Source: Streptomyces catenulae
Lineage (GTDB): Bacteria > Actinomycetota > Actinomycetes > Streptomycetales > Streptomycetaceae
NCBI RefSeq assembly: GCF_000718015.1
Contig: NZ_JODY01000038.1
Coordinates: 1 to 55,805, forward strand
Direction of reading: 5' to 3'
DNA length: 55,805 nucleotides
Shown piece by piece: positions 1 through 9,349 of this stretch (the first letter of the stretch is position 1; each line of letters begins with the position of its first letter). Below the pieces are notes generated by a model. The model was not told the origin of the DNA. It saw only the letters and a list, made by a program, of their open reading frames with translations, and did not search any database. The position numbers and the translations under genes are program-made.

Positions 1-89
1 CCCCATATCCACCCCTCCCCACCCGCCGCATGTGCCCCCGTGCCGACGTGTTGCGTCCGTCGCCTCCGGGACCGGCCACAATGGACCCC
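1..89. other. Upstream spacer of dxr
   Basis: No gene is supported in these bases. They are C-rich and hold the putative dxr promoter, listed separately. Any upstream gene lies outside the window. Confidence 0.5.
77..89 (+). promoter_or_regulatory. Putative leaderless -10 box of dxr
   Basis: A TANNNT-like hexamer (cacaat, 77-82) is followed by 7 nt and then the ATG at 90. This spacing is typical of leaderless Streptomyces messages. A possible -35 (ttgcgt, 51-56) sits 20 nt upstream, which is longer than ideal, so the call is tentative. Confidence 0.4.
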
Positions 90-1364
90 ATGACGGACTC
101 CCTCGCCCACCCGCACCTGCGTTTCGCCCCGGTTTCCGGGGATCCGGACGCGCAGCACGGCCCCCGCGACATCGTGATCCTCGGATCGACCGGTTCCATC
201 GGCACCCAGGCGATCGACATCGTGCGGCGCAACCCCGACCGTTTCCGGGTGACCGCGCTCTCCGCGGCCGGTGGCCGGGTGGAGCTGCTCGCCGAGCAGG
301 CGCACCAGCTGCGGGTCCGCACCGTCGCCGTGGCCCGTGAGGAGGCCGCCCCGGCGCTGCGGGAGGCGCTGCGCGCGCGGTACGGCGCGGGCGAGCCGCT
401 GCCGGAGATCCTCGCCGGACCCGACGCGGCCACCGACCTCGCCGCCTCGCCCTGCCACACCGTCCTCAACGGCATCACCGGTTCCATCGGCCTCGCCCCG
501 ACGCTCGCCGCCCTCAAGGCCGGCCGGGTGCTCGCCCTCGCCAACAAGGAATCGCTGATCGCGGGCGGTCCCCTGGTCAAGGCGGTCGCCGCCCCCGGGC
601 AGATCGTCCCCGTCGACTCCGAGCACTCCGCGCTGTTCCAGGCGCTGACCGGCGGCGACCGCCAGGAGGTCCGCAAGCTCGTCGTCACCGCGTCCGGCGG
701 CCCGTTCCGCGGCCGAAGCCGCGAGGAACTGGCCGATGTCACCCCGGAGCAGGCGCTGGCCCACCCCACCTGGTCCATGGGCCCCGTCGTCACCATCAAC
801 TCCGCGACCCTCGTCAACAAGGGCCTCGAGGTCATCGAGGCGCATCTGCTGTTCGACGTCCCGTTCGCACAGATCGAGGTCGTCGTCCATCCGCAGTCCT
901 ACATCCACTCGATGGTGGAGTTCACCGACGGCTCCACCCTCGCCCAGGCCAGCCCGCCCGACATGCGGATGCCCATCGCGCTCGGCATGGGCTGGCCCGC
1001 CCGGGTCCCCGACGCCGCGCCCGGTATCGACTGGACGACGGCCCGGACCTGGGAGTTCTTCCCCCTCGACGAGAAGGCGTTCCCCTCCGTCCCGCTCGCC
1101 TGCCACGTCGGTGACCTCGGCGGCACCGCGCCCGCCGTCTTCAACGCCGCGAACGAGGAGTGCGTCGACGCCTTCCTCCACGGCGGGCTGCCTTTCACAG
1201 GGATTGTGGATACGGTCGCCGAAGTGGTCGCCGAACACGAGATGCCCGGACGGGGAACTTCCCTCACCGTCGCGGACGTACTGGAGGCGGAGACCTGGGC
1301 GCGCGCCCGCGCCCGCGAACTGGCCGCCCGGGCGGCACGTACACCTTCGGAGGCTCGCGCATGA
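90..1364 (+). CDS. dxr: 1-deoxy-D-xylulose-5-phosphate reductoisomerase
   Basis: Cytoplasmic enzyme converting 1-deoxy-D-xylulose 5-phosphate to 2-C-methyl-D-erythritol 4-phosphate with NADPH, the first committed step of the MEP isoprenoid pathway. Visible signatures are the NADPH-binding loop [11 protein letters not shown], the metal-binding segment PVDSEHSA and the segment [12 protein letters not shown]. At 424 aa it is slightly longer than the usual ~400 because of about 25 residues before the Rossmann fold. ATG 90 was chosen over in-frame starts at 30 and 81 because a -10-like box ends 7 nt before it and no Shine-Dalgarno site supports the others. The stop overlaps the next gene's start (ATGA). 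The order dxr, site-2 protease, ispG, GNAT is also known in Mycobacterium tuberculosis. Confidence 0.95.
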   Translation: MTDSLAHPHLRFAPVSGDPDAQHGPRDIVILGSTGSIGTQAIDIVRRNPDRFRVTALSAAGGRVELLAEQAHQLRVRTVAVAREEAAPALREALRARYGAGEPLPEILAGPDAATDLAASPCHTVLNGITGSIGLAPTLAALKAGRVLALANKESLIAGGPLVKAVAAPGQIVPVDSEHSALFQALTGGDRQEVRKLVVTASGGPFRGRSREELADVTPEQALAHPTWSMGPVVTINSATLVNKGLEVIEAHLLFDVPFAQIEVVVHPQSYIHSMVEFTDGSTLAQASPPDMRMPIALGMGWPARVPDAAPGIDWTTARTWEFFPLDEKAFPSVPLACHVGDLGGTAPAVFNAANEECVDAFLHGGLPFTGIVDTVAEVVAEHEMPGRGTSLTVADVLEAETWARARARELAARAARTPSEARA

Positions 1365-2665
1365 CGACCTGGATGACCATCCTCGGCATAGTCGTCTTCG
1401 TCGTCGGCCTGCTGTTCTCCATCGCCTGGCACGAGCTCGGCCATCTCTCGACGGCCAAGATGTTCGGCATCCGCGTGCCGCAGTACATGGTGGGCTTCGG
1501 GCCGACGCTCTTCTCCCGCAGGAAGGGCGACACCGAGTACGGCATCAAGGCGGTCCCGCTCGGCGGCTACATCCGCATGATCGGGATGTTCCCGCCCGGC
1601 GACGACGGAAAGCTCCAGGCCCGTTCCACCTCACCGTGGCGCGGCATGATCGAGGACGCCCGTTCGGCCGCCTTCGAGGAGCTCCAGGAGGGCGACGAGA
1701 AGCGGCTCTTCTACACGCGCAAGCCGTGGAAGCGCGTCATCGTGATGTTCGCCGGGCCGTTCATGAACCTGATCCTCGCGGTCGTGATCTTCATGAGCGT
1801 GCTGATGGGCTTCGGCATCAACACCCAGACCACCCAGGTCGGCTCGGTCTCGGACTGCGTCATCGCGGCGTCCGCCAAGACGGACAAGTGCCCCGCGGGC
1901 GCCAAGGACTCCCCGGCCAAGGCCGCGGGTCTGCGCGCCGGTGACAAGATCGTCAGCTTCAACGGCCGGGCCATCCCCGACTGGGACACCCTTCAGGGCC
2001 AGATCCGCGACACCACCGGGCCCGCCACGCTCGTCGTCGAACGCGACGGCGCCCGCCGCACCCTGCACGCCGACCTCATCGAGAACAAGGTCGCCAAGAC
2101 CGACGGCCACGGCGGCTACGTCGACGGCCAGTTCGTCACCGCCGGATTCCTGGGCTTCACCCCGGCCAGCGGCGTCGTCCAGCAGTCCTTCGGCCAGTCC
2201 GTCGACCGCATGGGCAACATGGTCCAGCAGGGCGTCACCTCCCTGATCAACCTCCCCGGCAAGGTCCCCGACCTGTGGAACGCCGCCTTCAACGGCGCGG
2301 AACGCAAGCCGGACTCCCCGATGGGCGTGGTCGGCGCCGCGCGCGTCGGCGGCGAGGTCTTCTCCCTCCACATCCCCCCGGAGCAGCGCGTCGCGACGAT
2401 GCTCTTCCTGGTGGCGGGTTTCAACCTCTCCCTCTTCCTGTTCAACATGCTGCCGCTGCTCCCGCTGGACGGCGGGCACATCGCCGGGGCCCTGTGGGAG
2501 TCGCTCCGCCGCGCCTTCGCGAAGGTCGTCCGCCGCCCCGACCCGGGCCCGTTCGACGTCGCCAAGCTGATGCCGGTCGCGTACGTGGTCGCAGGCGTGT
2601 TCATCTGCTTCACCCTGCTCGTCCTCGTCGCCGACGTCGTCAACCCGGTCACCCTCACCGGATAA
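1361..2665 (+). CDS. rseP: Site-2 intramembrane metalloprotease (RseP/Rip1 type)
   Basis: Membrane zinc protease of family M50B. In bacteria this family cuts anti-sigma factors and other membrane proteins inside the bilayer. The first transmembrane helix carries the zinc motif HELGH (residues 24-28). A PDZ-like domain follows around residues 185-235, and the C-terminal metal-binding element [11 protein letters not shown] lies near residue 361, with a last membrane segment after it. Length 434 aa is normal. The ATG overlaps the dxr stop by 4 bp, so the two are translationally coupled. By position it is the ortholog of mycobacterial Rip1 (between dxr and gcpE/ispG). Its substrates cannot be read from this window. 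Confidence 0.92.
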   Translation: MTTWMTILGIVVFVVGLLFSIAWHELGHLSTAKMFGIRVPQYMVGFGPTLFSRRKGDTEYGIKAVPLGGYIRMIGMFPPGDDGKLQARSTSPWRGMIEDARSAAFEELQEGDEKRLFYTRKPWKRVIVMFAGPFMNLILAVVIFMSVLMGFGINTQTTQVGSVSDCVIAASAKTDKCPAGAKDSPAKAAGLRAGDKIVSFNGRAIPDWDTLQGQIRDTTGPATLVVERDGARRTLHADLIENKVAKTDGHGGYVDGQFVTAGFLGFTPASGVVQQSFGQSVDRMGNMVQQGVTSLINLPGKVPDLWNAAFNGAERKPDSPMGVVGAARVGGEVFSLHIPPEQRVATMLFLVAGFNLSLFLFNMLPLLPLDGGHIAGALWESLRRAFAKVVRRPDPGPFDVAKLMPVAYVVAGVFICFTLLVLVADVVNPVTLTG

Positions 2666-2692
2666 CCGGGAAAGCAGCAGGTCATACAGGTG

Positions 2693-2735
2693 GACGGCCG
2701 GACGTCCCGCGGAGCGCCGCGGGCGTCCGGCCGTC
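2693..2735 (+). terminator. Strong hairpin after the site-2 protease gene
   Basis: Arms 2693-2704 and 2724-2735 are perfectly complementary (12 bp). They are continued by an inner 7-bp stem (2706-2712 with 2717-2723) around an agcg loop. There is no clear U-tract, as is common in Streptomyces. It separates the protease gene from ispG. Confidence 0.6.
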
Positions 2736-2853
2736 GTCGTACCACGCCGCCGCGCGGCCACGATGTGCTTCGGGGAACCCCGGTGCCGTAATCTCGGTTG
2801 CCGGAGCCCGCCGACTTCGGGACCTAGATCCACACCTTGGGGTTGCTCGCCAG

Positions 2854-4011
2854 ATGACTGCCATTTCGCTGGGAATGCCGGACGTACCGACCAAGCTTGC
2901 CGACCGCAGGGTCAGCCGCAAGATCCAGGTCGGAACGGTCGCCGTGGGCGGAGACGCACCGGTTTCGGTGCAGTCGATGACGACCACGCGCACCTCCGAC
3001 ATCGGCGCCACGCTCCAGCAGATCGCCGAGCTGACCGCCTCCGGCTGCCAGATCGTCCGCGTCGCCTGCCCGACCCAGGACGACGCCGACGCGCTGCCCG
3101 TCATCGCGAAGAAGTCCCAGATCCCGGTGATCGCGGACATCCACTTCCAGCCCAAGTACGTCTTCGCCGCGATCGACGCGGGCTGCGCCGCGGTCCGCGT
3201 CAACCCCGGCAACATCAAGAAGTTCGACGACCAGGTCAAGGAGATCGCGAAGGCGGCCGGCGACGCGGGCACCCCCATCCGCATCGGCGTCAACGCCGGT
3301 TCGCTCGACGCCCGCCTGCTCGCCAAGTACGGCAAGGCCACCCCCGAGGCGCTCGTCGAGTCCGCGCTGTGGGAGGCGTCCCTCTTCGAGGAGCACGGCT
3401 TCCGCGACATCAAGATCTCGGTCAAGCACAACGACCCGGTCGTGATGGTCAACGCCTACCGCCAGCTCGCCGCGCAGTCCGACTACCCGCTCCACCTCGG
3501 CGTCACCGAGGCGGGCCCCGCCTTCCAGGGCACGATCAAGTCCGCGGTCGCGTTCGGCGCGCTGCTCTCCGAGGGCATCGGCGACACCATCCGCGTCTCG
3601 CTCTCCGCGCCGCCCGCCGAGGAGGTCAAGGTCGGCCTCCAGATCCTGGAGTCCCTCAACCTCAAGCCCCGCCGCCTGGAGATCGTCTCCTGCCCGTCCT
3701 GCGGCCGCGCCCAGGTCGACGTCTACAAGCTCGCCGACCAGGTCACCGCCGGTCTGGAGGGCATGGAGGTGCCGCTGCGCGTCGCCGTCATGGGCTGCGT
3801 CGTCAACGGTCCCGGCGAGGCCCGTGAGGCCGACCTCGGCGTCGCCTCCGGCAACGGCAAGGGCCAGATCTTCGTCAAGGGCGAGGTCATCAAGACCGTC
3901 CCCGAGTCGAAGATCGTCGAGACCCTCATCGAAGAGGCGATGAAGATCGCCGAGCAGATGGAGAAGGACGGCGTGGCCTCCGGCGAGCCGGTCGTCACCA
4001 CCGCGGGCTGA
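2854..4011 (+). CDS. ispG: 4-hydroxy-3-methylbut-2-enyl diphosphate synthase
   Basis: Iron-sulfur enzyme (IspG/GcpE) that reductively opens 2-C-methyl-D-erythritol 2,4-cyclodiphosphate to HMBPP, the penultimate MEP step. The [4Fe-4S] ligands are visible as Cys280 and Cys283 (in CPSCGR) and Cys315 (in [11 protein letters not shown]). The TIM-barrel N-terminus contains [12 protein letters not shown]. 385 aa, the usual length. The ATG at 2854 begins MTAISLGMP, as I recall for other Streptomyces IspG proteins; the same frame is open much further upstream but without family sequence. A possible -10 (TAATCT, 2789-2794) lies about 60 nt before the start, so it may be transcribed separately from dxr-rseP. 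Confidence 0.96.
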   Translation: MTAISLGMPDVPTKLADRRVSRKIQVGTVAVGGDAPVSVQSMTTTRTSDIGATLQQIAELTASGCQIVRVACPTQDDADALPVIAKKSQIPVIADIHFQPKYVFAAIDAGCAAVRVNPGNIKKFDDQVKEIAKAAGDAGTPIRIGVNAGSLDARLLAKYGKATPEALVESALWEASLFEEHGFRDIKISVKHNDPVVMVNAYRQLAAQSDYPLHLGVTEAGPAFQGTIKSAVAFGALLSEGIGDTIRVSLSAPPAEEVKVGLQILESLNLKPRRLEIVSCPSCGRAQVDVYKLADQVTAGLEGMEVPLRVAVMGCVVNGPGEAREADLGVASGNGKGQIFVKGEVIKTVPESKIVETLIEEAMKIAEQMEKDGVASGEPVVTTAG

Positions 4012-4048
4012 CCGCCCCGTCGGCCGCCGCACGGCGCCCCTCGTCACC

Positions 4049-4085
4049 GAGCCCCGCCGCCCCGTTCCCCGGGGCGGCGGGGCTC
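4049..4085 (+). terminator. Terminator hairpin after ispG
   Basis: A perfect 15-bp GC-rich stem (4049-4063 with 4071-4085) with a 7-nt loop starts about 37 nt after the ispG stop. Confidence 0.75.
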
Positions 4086-4185
4086 ACACGTAGCGCCATA
4101 GGTGGTGTCCGACGGTGGGAGGTACAGTGCGAGAACCTGCTCCTGCCTGGCCTCCCAGGCCCGCACCGGTGAGGCTTTCCGACAC

Positions 4186-5031
4186 GTGCTGACGACCACC
4201 ACCCTCAAGGTCCTGGAGCCCGGGGAGCTCGACGCCGCCCTGGAGGTCCTGGACCGCGACCCGGTCGCCAACGCCTTCGTCGCCGCCCGGGTCCAGGTGG
4301 CGGGGCTCGACCCCTGGCGGCTCGGCGGCGAGATGTGGGGCTGGTACTCCGGCGGCCGTCTGGAATCCCTCTGCTACGCCGGGGCCAACCTCGTCCCCAT
4401 CTGCGCCACCCCCGAGGCCATCCGCGGCTTCGCCGAACGCGCCCGCCGCCAGGGCCGCCGCTGCTCCTCCCTCGTCGGACCGGCCGAGGCCACCGCCGCC
4501 CTGTGGGCCCTCCTGGAGCCTGCATGGGGCCCCGCCCGCGAGGTCCGCGCCCACCAGCCGCTCATGGTCACCAGCGCCCCGTCCACGGAGATCGCCCCCG
4601 ACCCGTACGTCCGGCGCATCCGCAAGAACGAGATGGAACTGATCATGCCCGCCTGCGTGGCCATGTTCACCGAGGAGGTCGGCATCTCCCCGATGGCGGG
4701 CGACGGCGGACTCCTCTACCAGGCGCGCGTCGCCGAACTCGTCGGCGCCGGACGCTCCTTCGCCCGCGTCGAGAACGGCAGGGTCCTCTTCAAGGCCGAG
4801 ATCGGCGCCGCCACGCCCCGCGCCTGCCAGATCCAGGGCGTCTGGGTCGACCCCGAACACCGCGGCAAGGGCCTCTCCGAAACCGGCATGGCGGCCGTCC
4901 TGCGCTACGCCCTCGCCGACGTCGCCCCCGTCGTCAGCCTCTACGTCAACGACTTCAACACCGCCGCGCGCGCGTCGTACCGCCGGGTGGGGTTCGAGGA
5001 GGTCGGGGCGTTCATGAGCGTCCTGTTCTGA
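4186..5031 (+). CDS. GNAT N-acetyltransferase with DUF4081 domain
   Basis: Predicted acetyl-CoA-dependent N-acetyltransferase; substrate unknown. Residues 1 to about 120 match what I know as the DUF4081 domain (DRDPVANAFVAAR near the start), and the C-terminal half is a GNAT fold with the acetyl-CoA loop in VDPEHRGKGLSETGM. 281 aa from the GTG at 4186. In-frame ATG 4102 was rejected because the extra 28 residues are not family-like and would overlap the promoter area (a -10-like TACAGT lies at 4123-4128). An equivalent GNAT gene follows ispG in M. tuberculosis, so the neighbourhood is conserved, but no pathway link to MEP synthesis is visible. Confidence 0.85.
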   Translation: MLTTTTLKVLEPGELDAALEVLDRDPVANAFVAARVQVAGLDPWRLGGEMWGWYSGGRLESLCYAGANLVPICATPEAIRGFAERARRQGRRCSSLVGPAEATAALWALLEPAWGPAREVRAHQPLMVTSAPSTEIAPDPYVRRIRKNEMELIMPACVAMFTEEVGISPMAGDGGLLYQARVAELVGAGRSFARVENGRVLFKAEIGAATPRACQIQGVWVDPEHRGKGLSETGMAAVLRYALADVAPVVSLYVNDFNTAARASYRRVGFEEVGAFMSVLF

Positions 5032-5291
5032 GCGGGGGCGCCGGGGCATGAGGCGAGCGGGCCTCGCCTGAGTCCGGTCCTGAGCCGAGCGCGCGTCGGG
5101 GTGCGCGCCCCGTGCGCCCGCACGGTGCCGTCCGGGCTCCGCCGCACCATGCCCCGTTCCGTCCGCACCGTGGGGCGCGCGCCACCCCGCCCCGTCCGCA
5201 CCGCCACGCGCACCGTGCGGGTGTCCGCGCCGTCGCCACCGTACGGCTGTGACCGTGCTGTTCGGGGCGTACGCCTTGTACGCTCCCGACC
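5032..5291. repeat. GC-rich spacer with CCGTGCG-type repeats
   Basis: The 260-bp spacer between two GNAT genes. From about 5101 to 5235 it is built from degenerate copies of CCCCGTGCG and CACCGTGCGG on both strands. It is the first member of the dispersed repeat family seen again at 5.9, 8.1, 9.9, 18.0, 19.4 and 34.8 kb. No gene is supported. Confidence 0.55.
5279..5291 (+). promoter_or_regulatory. Putative leaderless -10 box of the second GNAT gene
   Basis: TACGCT (5279-5284) fits TANNNT and is followed by exactly 7 nt and the ATG at 5292. There is no Shine-Dalgarno sequence. No good -35 element is seen. Confidence 0.5.
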
Positions 5292-5828
5292 ATGGATGAC
5301 ATCGCGGTCGGCCCCCTCGATCTCGCCGCCCGCGTGGACGACGCGCTGGCGGTGCAGGCCCTCGCCTTCGGGCTCACCGACGACGAGATGGCCATCCGCC
5401 GCCCCATCGTGCTCCGGCACCTCCAGTGCCCCGGCGCCCGCGCGCTGGGCGCCACCACCCCCGCCGGGCGCCTCATCGGCTTCATCTACGGCATGCCCAA
5501 CGACCGCGCCCACTGGTGGTCCGGCGTCGTCGAGCCCTACCTCCGCGCCCAGCAGCTCGCCCACTGGCTCGACGACGCCTTCGTCATCACCGAACTCCAT
5601 GTGCACCCCGCCCACCAGCACCGCGGCATCGGCCGACGGCTGATCACGGAGCTGACGGACGGCACCACGCGGCCCCGCAGCATCCTCTCGGCCCTCGACA
5701 CCGAGAGCCCCGCCCGCGCGCTCTACCACTCCCTCGGCTACCAGGACCTCGCCCGCCGCGTCCTGTTCCCCAGCGCCCCCACGCCGTACGCCGTCATGGG
5801 CGCCCCGCTGCCGCTCCTCCGGCGCTGA
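5292..5828 (+). CDS. GNAT family N-acetyltransferase
   Basis: Small single-domain acetyltransferase (178 aa), substrate unknown. The acetyl-CoA pyrophosphate-binding loop is seen in HPAHQHRGIGRRLITEL, followed by the typical C-terminal strand and helix (SPARALYHSLGY). The ATG at 5292 is preceded by a -10-like box rather than a ribosome binding site, so the message is probably leaderless. It stands alone between two repeat-filled spacers. Confidence 0.85.
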   Translation: MDDIAVGPLDLAARVDDALAVQALAFGLTDDEMAIRRPIVLRHLQCPGARALGATTPAGRLIGFIYGMPNDRAHWWSGVVEPYLRAQQLAHWLDDAFVITELHVHPAHQHRGIGRRLITELTDGTTRPRSILSALDTESPARALYHSLGYQDLARRVLFPSAPTPYAVMGAPLPLLRR

Positions 5829-6205
5829 CGCCACGTTCCGGTACGGCCGGACGGGGCGCGAGGCGTGGGCATGGGGCCCGGGGCATGGGGCGCAGGGCCC
5901 GGAGGCGTCGGGCGGCGACGCCTCCGGGGGCCGTGGCCCCGCCCCGTGCGGCTGCCCCATGCGGCTGCCCCGTGCCGTACGCGCCGGGCCCCCGCGCACC
6001 GTGCAGGCGCCGTCCTGCCCGCGCCATGCCCCGTACGGGGGCGTTCCCGGCCCTACGGCGGGCCCCGTGCGGGCGCCCCGTGCGCACCGCGCCGTGCCCC
6101 GTACGGCCCACCGCGCCCCGTGCACGGCGGGCAACCCATTTCCGTGCGCCCTGCCCCGGCGGCTAATCTCCAAGGAGTCACCTTTCTTACGCAGGAGAAA
6201 CTCCC
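5829..6205. repeat. Repeat-filled spacer upstream of proS
   Basis: 377 bp with no gene. From about 5862 to 6140 it contains at least four exact CCCC(A/G)TGCG cores plus near copies and inverted copies (catgggg). No T-box-like leader is recognisable. The last 60 bp lose the repeat and hold the proS ribosome binding site (aggaga near 6192) and presumably its promoter. Confidence 0.6.
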
Positions 6206-7915
6206 ATGGCCCACGCCGCTCAGGTCCAGCGCATGTCCCGATTGATGATCAAGACGCTGCGCGACGACCCGGCCGACGCCGAGACCGCCAGCCACAAGCT
6301 GCTGGTACGCGCCGGGTACGTCCGCCGTACGTCCGCGGGCATCTGGACCTGGCTCCCGCTGGGCAAGAAGGTGCTGGAGAACGTCTCCCGCATCGTCCGC
6401 GAGGAGATGGACGCCATCGGCGGCCAGGAAGTCCTGCTCCCCGCCCTGCTCCCCAAGGAGCCGTACGAGGCGAGCGGCCGCTGGGAGGAGTACGGCGACC
6501 TCCTCTTCCGCCTCAAGGACCGCAAGGGCTCCGACTACCTCCTCGGCCCCACCCACGAGGAGATCTTCACCCTCACGGTCAAGGACCAGTGCACGTCCTA
6601 CAAGGACCTGCCGGTGATCCTCTACCAGATCCAGACCAAGTACCGCGACGAGGCCCGCCCCCGCTCCGGCGTGCTCCGGGGCCGCGAGTTCCAGATGAAG
6701 GACTCGTACAGCTTCGACACCACCGACGAGGGCCTGGCCACCTCGTACGCCCTGCACCGCGAGGCGTACACCAAGATCTTCGAGCGTCTCGGCCTGGACT
6801 ACCGCATCGTCTCCGCCGTCTCCGGCGCCATGGGCGGCTCCGCCTCCGAGGAGTTCCTCGCCCCCGCCGCCGCCGGTGAGGACACCTTCGTGGACTGCCC
6901 GTCCTGCGACTACGCCGCGAACACCGAGGCCGTCACGGTCAAGGTCGCCCCGGTCGAGGACGCCGACCACGGCCCCGTCGAGGAGCTGGACACCCCCGAC
7001 ACCCCGACCATCGAGGCCCTCGCCGCGCACCTGGACGTCCCGGCGTCGGCGACGCTGAAGAACCTCCTGGTCAAGGTCGACGGCGAGATCGTCGCGGTCG
7101 GCGTCCCCGGTGACCGCGAGGTCGACCTCGGCAAGCTCGGTGAGCACCTCGCGCCCGCCACCGTCGAGCTGGTCACCGCCGAGGACTTCGTCGACCGCCC
7201 CGACCTGGTCCGCGGCTACGTCGGCCCGCAGGGCCTGGCCGGTACCGCGTTCCGCTACCTCGCCGACCCGCGGGTCGCGAGCGGCACCGCCTGGATCACC
7301 GGCGCCAACAAGCAGGGCATGCACGCCAAGAACGTCGTCGCCGGCCGCGACTTCGAGGTCGACCAGTACCTCGACGTGGTCGTCGTCGAGCCGGGCGACC
7401 CCTGCCCCAAGTGCGGCACCGGCCTGCGCATCGACCGCGCCATCGAGATCGGCCACATCTTCCAGCTCGGCCGCAAGTACGCGGACGCCTTCGAGCTGGA
7501 CGTGCTCGGCCAGAACGGCAAGCCCGCGCGCGTCACCATGGGCTCGTACGGCATCGGCGTCTCCCGCGCGGTGGCGGCGCTCGCCGAGCAGAGCCACGAC
7601 GAGTCCGGCCTGTGCTGGTCCCGCGAGGTCGCCCCGGCCGATGTGCACGTCGTCGCCGCCGGAAAGGCCAAGCAGACCGAACTCGCCCTGGAGATCGGTG
7701 AGAAGCTCGGCGCCGCGGGCCTGCGGGTGCTGGTCGACGACCGCCCGGGTGTGTCGCCCGGCGTGAAGTTCACCGACGCCGAGCTGATCGGTGTCCCGAC
7801 CATCGTGGTCGCCGGACGCCGCGCGGGCGAAGGCGTCGTCGAGGTCAAGGACCGCCGCACGGGCGAGCGCGAGGAGCTCTCCGTCGAGGACGCGGTCGCG
7901 CGCCTCAGCGCCTGA
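6206..7915 (+). CDS. proS: Prolyl-tRNA synthetase
   Basis: Class II aminoacyl-tRNA synthetase charging tRNA-Pro. The bacterial-type architecture is visible: catalytic N-terminus ([12 protein letters not shown]), motif 2 ([16 protein letters not shown]), an inserted YbaK-like editing domain between roughly residues 225 and 400 that clears mischarged Ala-tRNA-Pro, motif 3 ([14 protein letters not shown]), and a C-terminal anticodon-binding domain (VHVVAAGKA onward). 569 aa, normal. ATG start with an AGGAGA site about 9 nt upstream. It is flanked on both sides by repeat-rich spacers and ends in a hairpin. Confidence 0.97.
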   Translation: MAHAAQVQRMSRLMIKTLRDDPADAETASHKLLVRAGYVRRTSAGIWTWLPLGKKVLENVSRIVREEMDAIGGQEVLLPALLPKEPYEASGRWEEYGDLLFRLKDRKGSDYLLGPTHEEIFTLTVKDQCTSYKDLPVILYQIQTKYRDEARPRSGVLRGREFQMKDSYSFDTTDEGLATSYALHREAYTKIFERLGLDYRIVSAVSGAMGGSASEEFLAPAAAGEDTFVDCPSCDYAANTEAVTVKVAPVEDADHGPVEELDTPDTPTIEALAAHLDVPASATLKNLLVKVDGEIVAVGVPGDREVDLGKLGEHLAPATVELVTAEDFVDRPDLVRGYVGPQGLAGTAFRYLADPRVASGTAWITGANKQGMHAKNVVAGRDFEVDQYLDVVVVEPGDPCPKCGTGLRIDRAIEIGHIFQLGRKYADAFELDVLGQNGKPARVTMGSYGIGVSRAVAALAEQSHDESGLCWSREVAPADVHVVAAGKAKQTELALEIGEKLGAAGLRVLVDDRPGVSPGVKFTDAELIGVPTIVVAGRRAGEGVVEVKDRRTGEREELSVEDAVARLSA

Positions 7916-7926
7916 TTCGGGCCACG

Positions 7927-7960
7927 GGGCCGACCGGGGCGAGAGCGCCTCGGTCGGCCC
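7927..7960 (+). terminator. Terminator hairpin after proS
   Basis: 13-bp stem with one mismatch (7927-7939 with 7948-7960), 8-nt loop, followed by a short T-containing stretch (ttcgg). Confidence 0.65.
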
Positions 7961-8373
7961 TTCGGCGTATCCGGGGCGCCGCAGCGTGCGGCACCGTGTC
8001 GGGTGTACGGGGGCTGGCGGCCGGGGCTCCATGTGCCTCCCCCGTGCGGGCCCCATGCGCCTGGCCCCATGCGCGCCCCGTGCGCCACGGAGTCGCTTGT
8101 CGTGCATGGGGCGGCGCGGCCTCATGCGGCTGCCCCACGCGGCTGCCCATGCGGAGACGGCGGCCGTCCCATGCGGCGGGGCGTCATACGGCCGCCCCAC
8201 TCGGAGAGGGCCGCCGCCCCATGCGGCGGGGCCTCACGCGGCCGCCCCATGCGGAGAAGACCACCGCCCCATGCGCGAACCACACCCCACACCGGGACGA
8301 GCACTTCACCCGGACCCCGACTGAGTGACGGTGTGACGGCGTCACGGAGGAGCGCCCGGCCCCACGCCCCCGC
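7961..8373. repeat. Repeat array between convergent proS and the APH-like gene
   Basis: No gene is supported. From about 8030 it carries at least seven CCCC(A/G)TGCG cores, part of which form a 50-bp-period tandem array (listed separately). Near 8333-8345 there is a small palindrome (gtgac/gtcac). Confidence 0.65.
8111..8279. repeat. 50-bp-period tandem repeat, about 3.4 units
   Basis: Units 8111-8160, 8161-8210 and 8211-8260 plus a partial unit to about 8279. The block CGGAGA recurs in register near 8152, 8202 and 8252. Units 2 and 3 are roughly 80% identical; unit 1 is more diverged. Unit 3 holds a 7-bp mini-hairpin (8211-8217 with 8223-8229) with the loop cccat. Confidence 0.7.
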
Positions 8374-9288
8374 TCAGAGCCAGGTGGCGAATTCCAGGAG
8401 GAGTTCGCCGTGGCGGCGGTCGCCCGATGCGGTTTCGCGGACTCCGGCGGCCACCGCGCGGTAGAGCGTCCAGTCGCGCAGCCGGTCCCGGTCGACCTCC
8501 AGGGACTCGGCGAGCTTCGCCACCCGGCGGCGGGTCGCGGCCGCGGCGCCCGAACCGGCCGCCAGGTCCTCGAAGCGGTCCGTGACCAGCGCCGCGAGAT
8601 CGTAGGCCCGCTCGCCGATCACCGGGACGGGGCCCACCGCCAGCCACGGCGCCCGCTCCCCGGCCAGGACCTTGCCCTGCCGGAACGCGCCGTGCAGCAC
8701 GTACTCCTCGGTGGCCGAGTCCGCCAGCGCACGGCGCAGCTCCGCCGCCTGCTCCACGAGCGGGGCGGCCGTGGGCGTCAGCGCGCCCGCCGTGCGCAGC
8801 GCCGCCAGCGCCTCCTCCGTACGGCCCGTCAGCGTCTCGAAACCGTGGTCCGCGGCGGGCGGCGCCACCCAGAGGCGGCGTACCGTTCCTGCAGCCTCCA
8901 GCAGTGCCTTCGCGGACGGCAGCGACCGCAGCGAGACCGCGCCCTGGAGACGTTCCAGCAGCAGCGCGCCGCTCGCCTCGTCCGCCCGCAGCAACCGGAC
9001 CGCGCCCCAGCCGTCCCACAGCCGCAGCACCGCGGCCTCCTGCGCGTGCGGGCGGCCCGGCACGGGGAACTTCAGCGCCGCCGGTGTCCCGTCCTGCTGC
9101 CGTACGAGGGCGACCAGGCTGCTGCGGCCCCCGGGCGCGTCCACCCGCTCCAGCGTCAGCTCCCAGGCGTCGAGCCGCTCCTGAACCGCCGACGGCAGCG
9201 CGGCCAGCCAGGCGCGCACAGGGGCGGCCGGGTCGCTGCCGAGGGAGTTCACCAGCCGCCGCGGTGGTTCGACGGGTGCCGTTGCCAT
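8374..9288 (-). CDS. APH_6_hur-like protein, predicted catalytically dead (pseudokinase)
   Basis: Resembles the streptomycin 6-kinase/hydroxyurea phosphotransferase branch of aminoglycoside phosphotransferases over its full 304 aa. The N-lobe lysine (Lys73 in AALKFP) and the partner glutamate (Glu84 in HAQEAAVL) are kept. In the C-lobe the Brenner loop, normally HGDxxxxN, reads HGAFRQGK (199-206): the catalytic Asp is Ala201 and the metal-binding Asn is Lys206. The second metal site, normally IDP, reads VGP (218-220). The fold therefore seems kept while transfer chemistry is lost; role unknown. The frame is intact with normal codon use, so this is not a decaying pseudogene. Convergent with proS; upstream of it on the same strand lie a DUF4439 gene and a lipoprotein gene. 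Confidence 0.75.
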   Translation of the reverse strand: MATAPVEPPRRLVNSLGSDPAAPVRAWLAALPSAVQERLDAWELTLERVDAPGGRSSLVALVRQQDGTPAALKFPVPGRPHAQEAAVLRLWDGWGAVRLLRADEASGALLLERLQGAVSLRSLPSAKALLEAAGTVRRLWVAPPAADHGFETLTGRTEEALAALRTAGALTPTAAPLVEQAAELRRALADSATEEYVLHGAFRQGKVLAGERAPWLAVGPVPVIGERAYDLAALVTDRFEDLAAGSGAAAATRRRVAKLAESLEVDRDRLRDWTLYRAVAAGVRETASGDRRHGELLLEFATWL

Positions 9289-9349
9289 GCCTTGCCGTCC
9301 CTTTCCGGGATCCTGGGCCGCCCGGCCCGCCAGGGCCCGCGGCCGGTCG

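Noticed and set aside
5829..6205. T-box or other riboswitch before proS
   Set aside because: No T-box sequence or specifier stem is recognisable; the sequence is explained by the short repeats.
5865..6245. Small protein genes inside the repeat-filled spacers
   Set aside because: Open frames here are Arg/Pro/Ala strings present in several frames at once, without ribosome binding sites or codon bias.
8111..8279. CRISPR array
   Set aside because: Units are directly adjoining and diverged, with no unique spacers between identical repeats, and no cas genes are nearby.
8374..9288. Functional aminoglycoside resistance gene
   Set aside because: Catalytic Asp, metal-binding Asn and the second Asp are all replaced.
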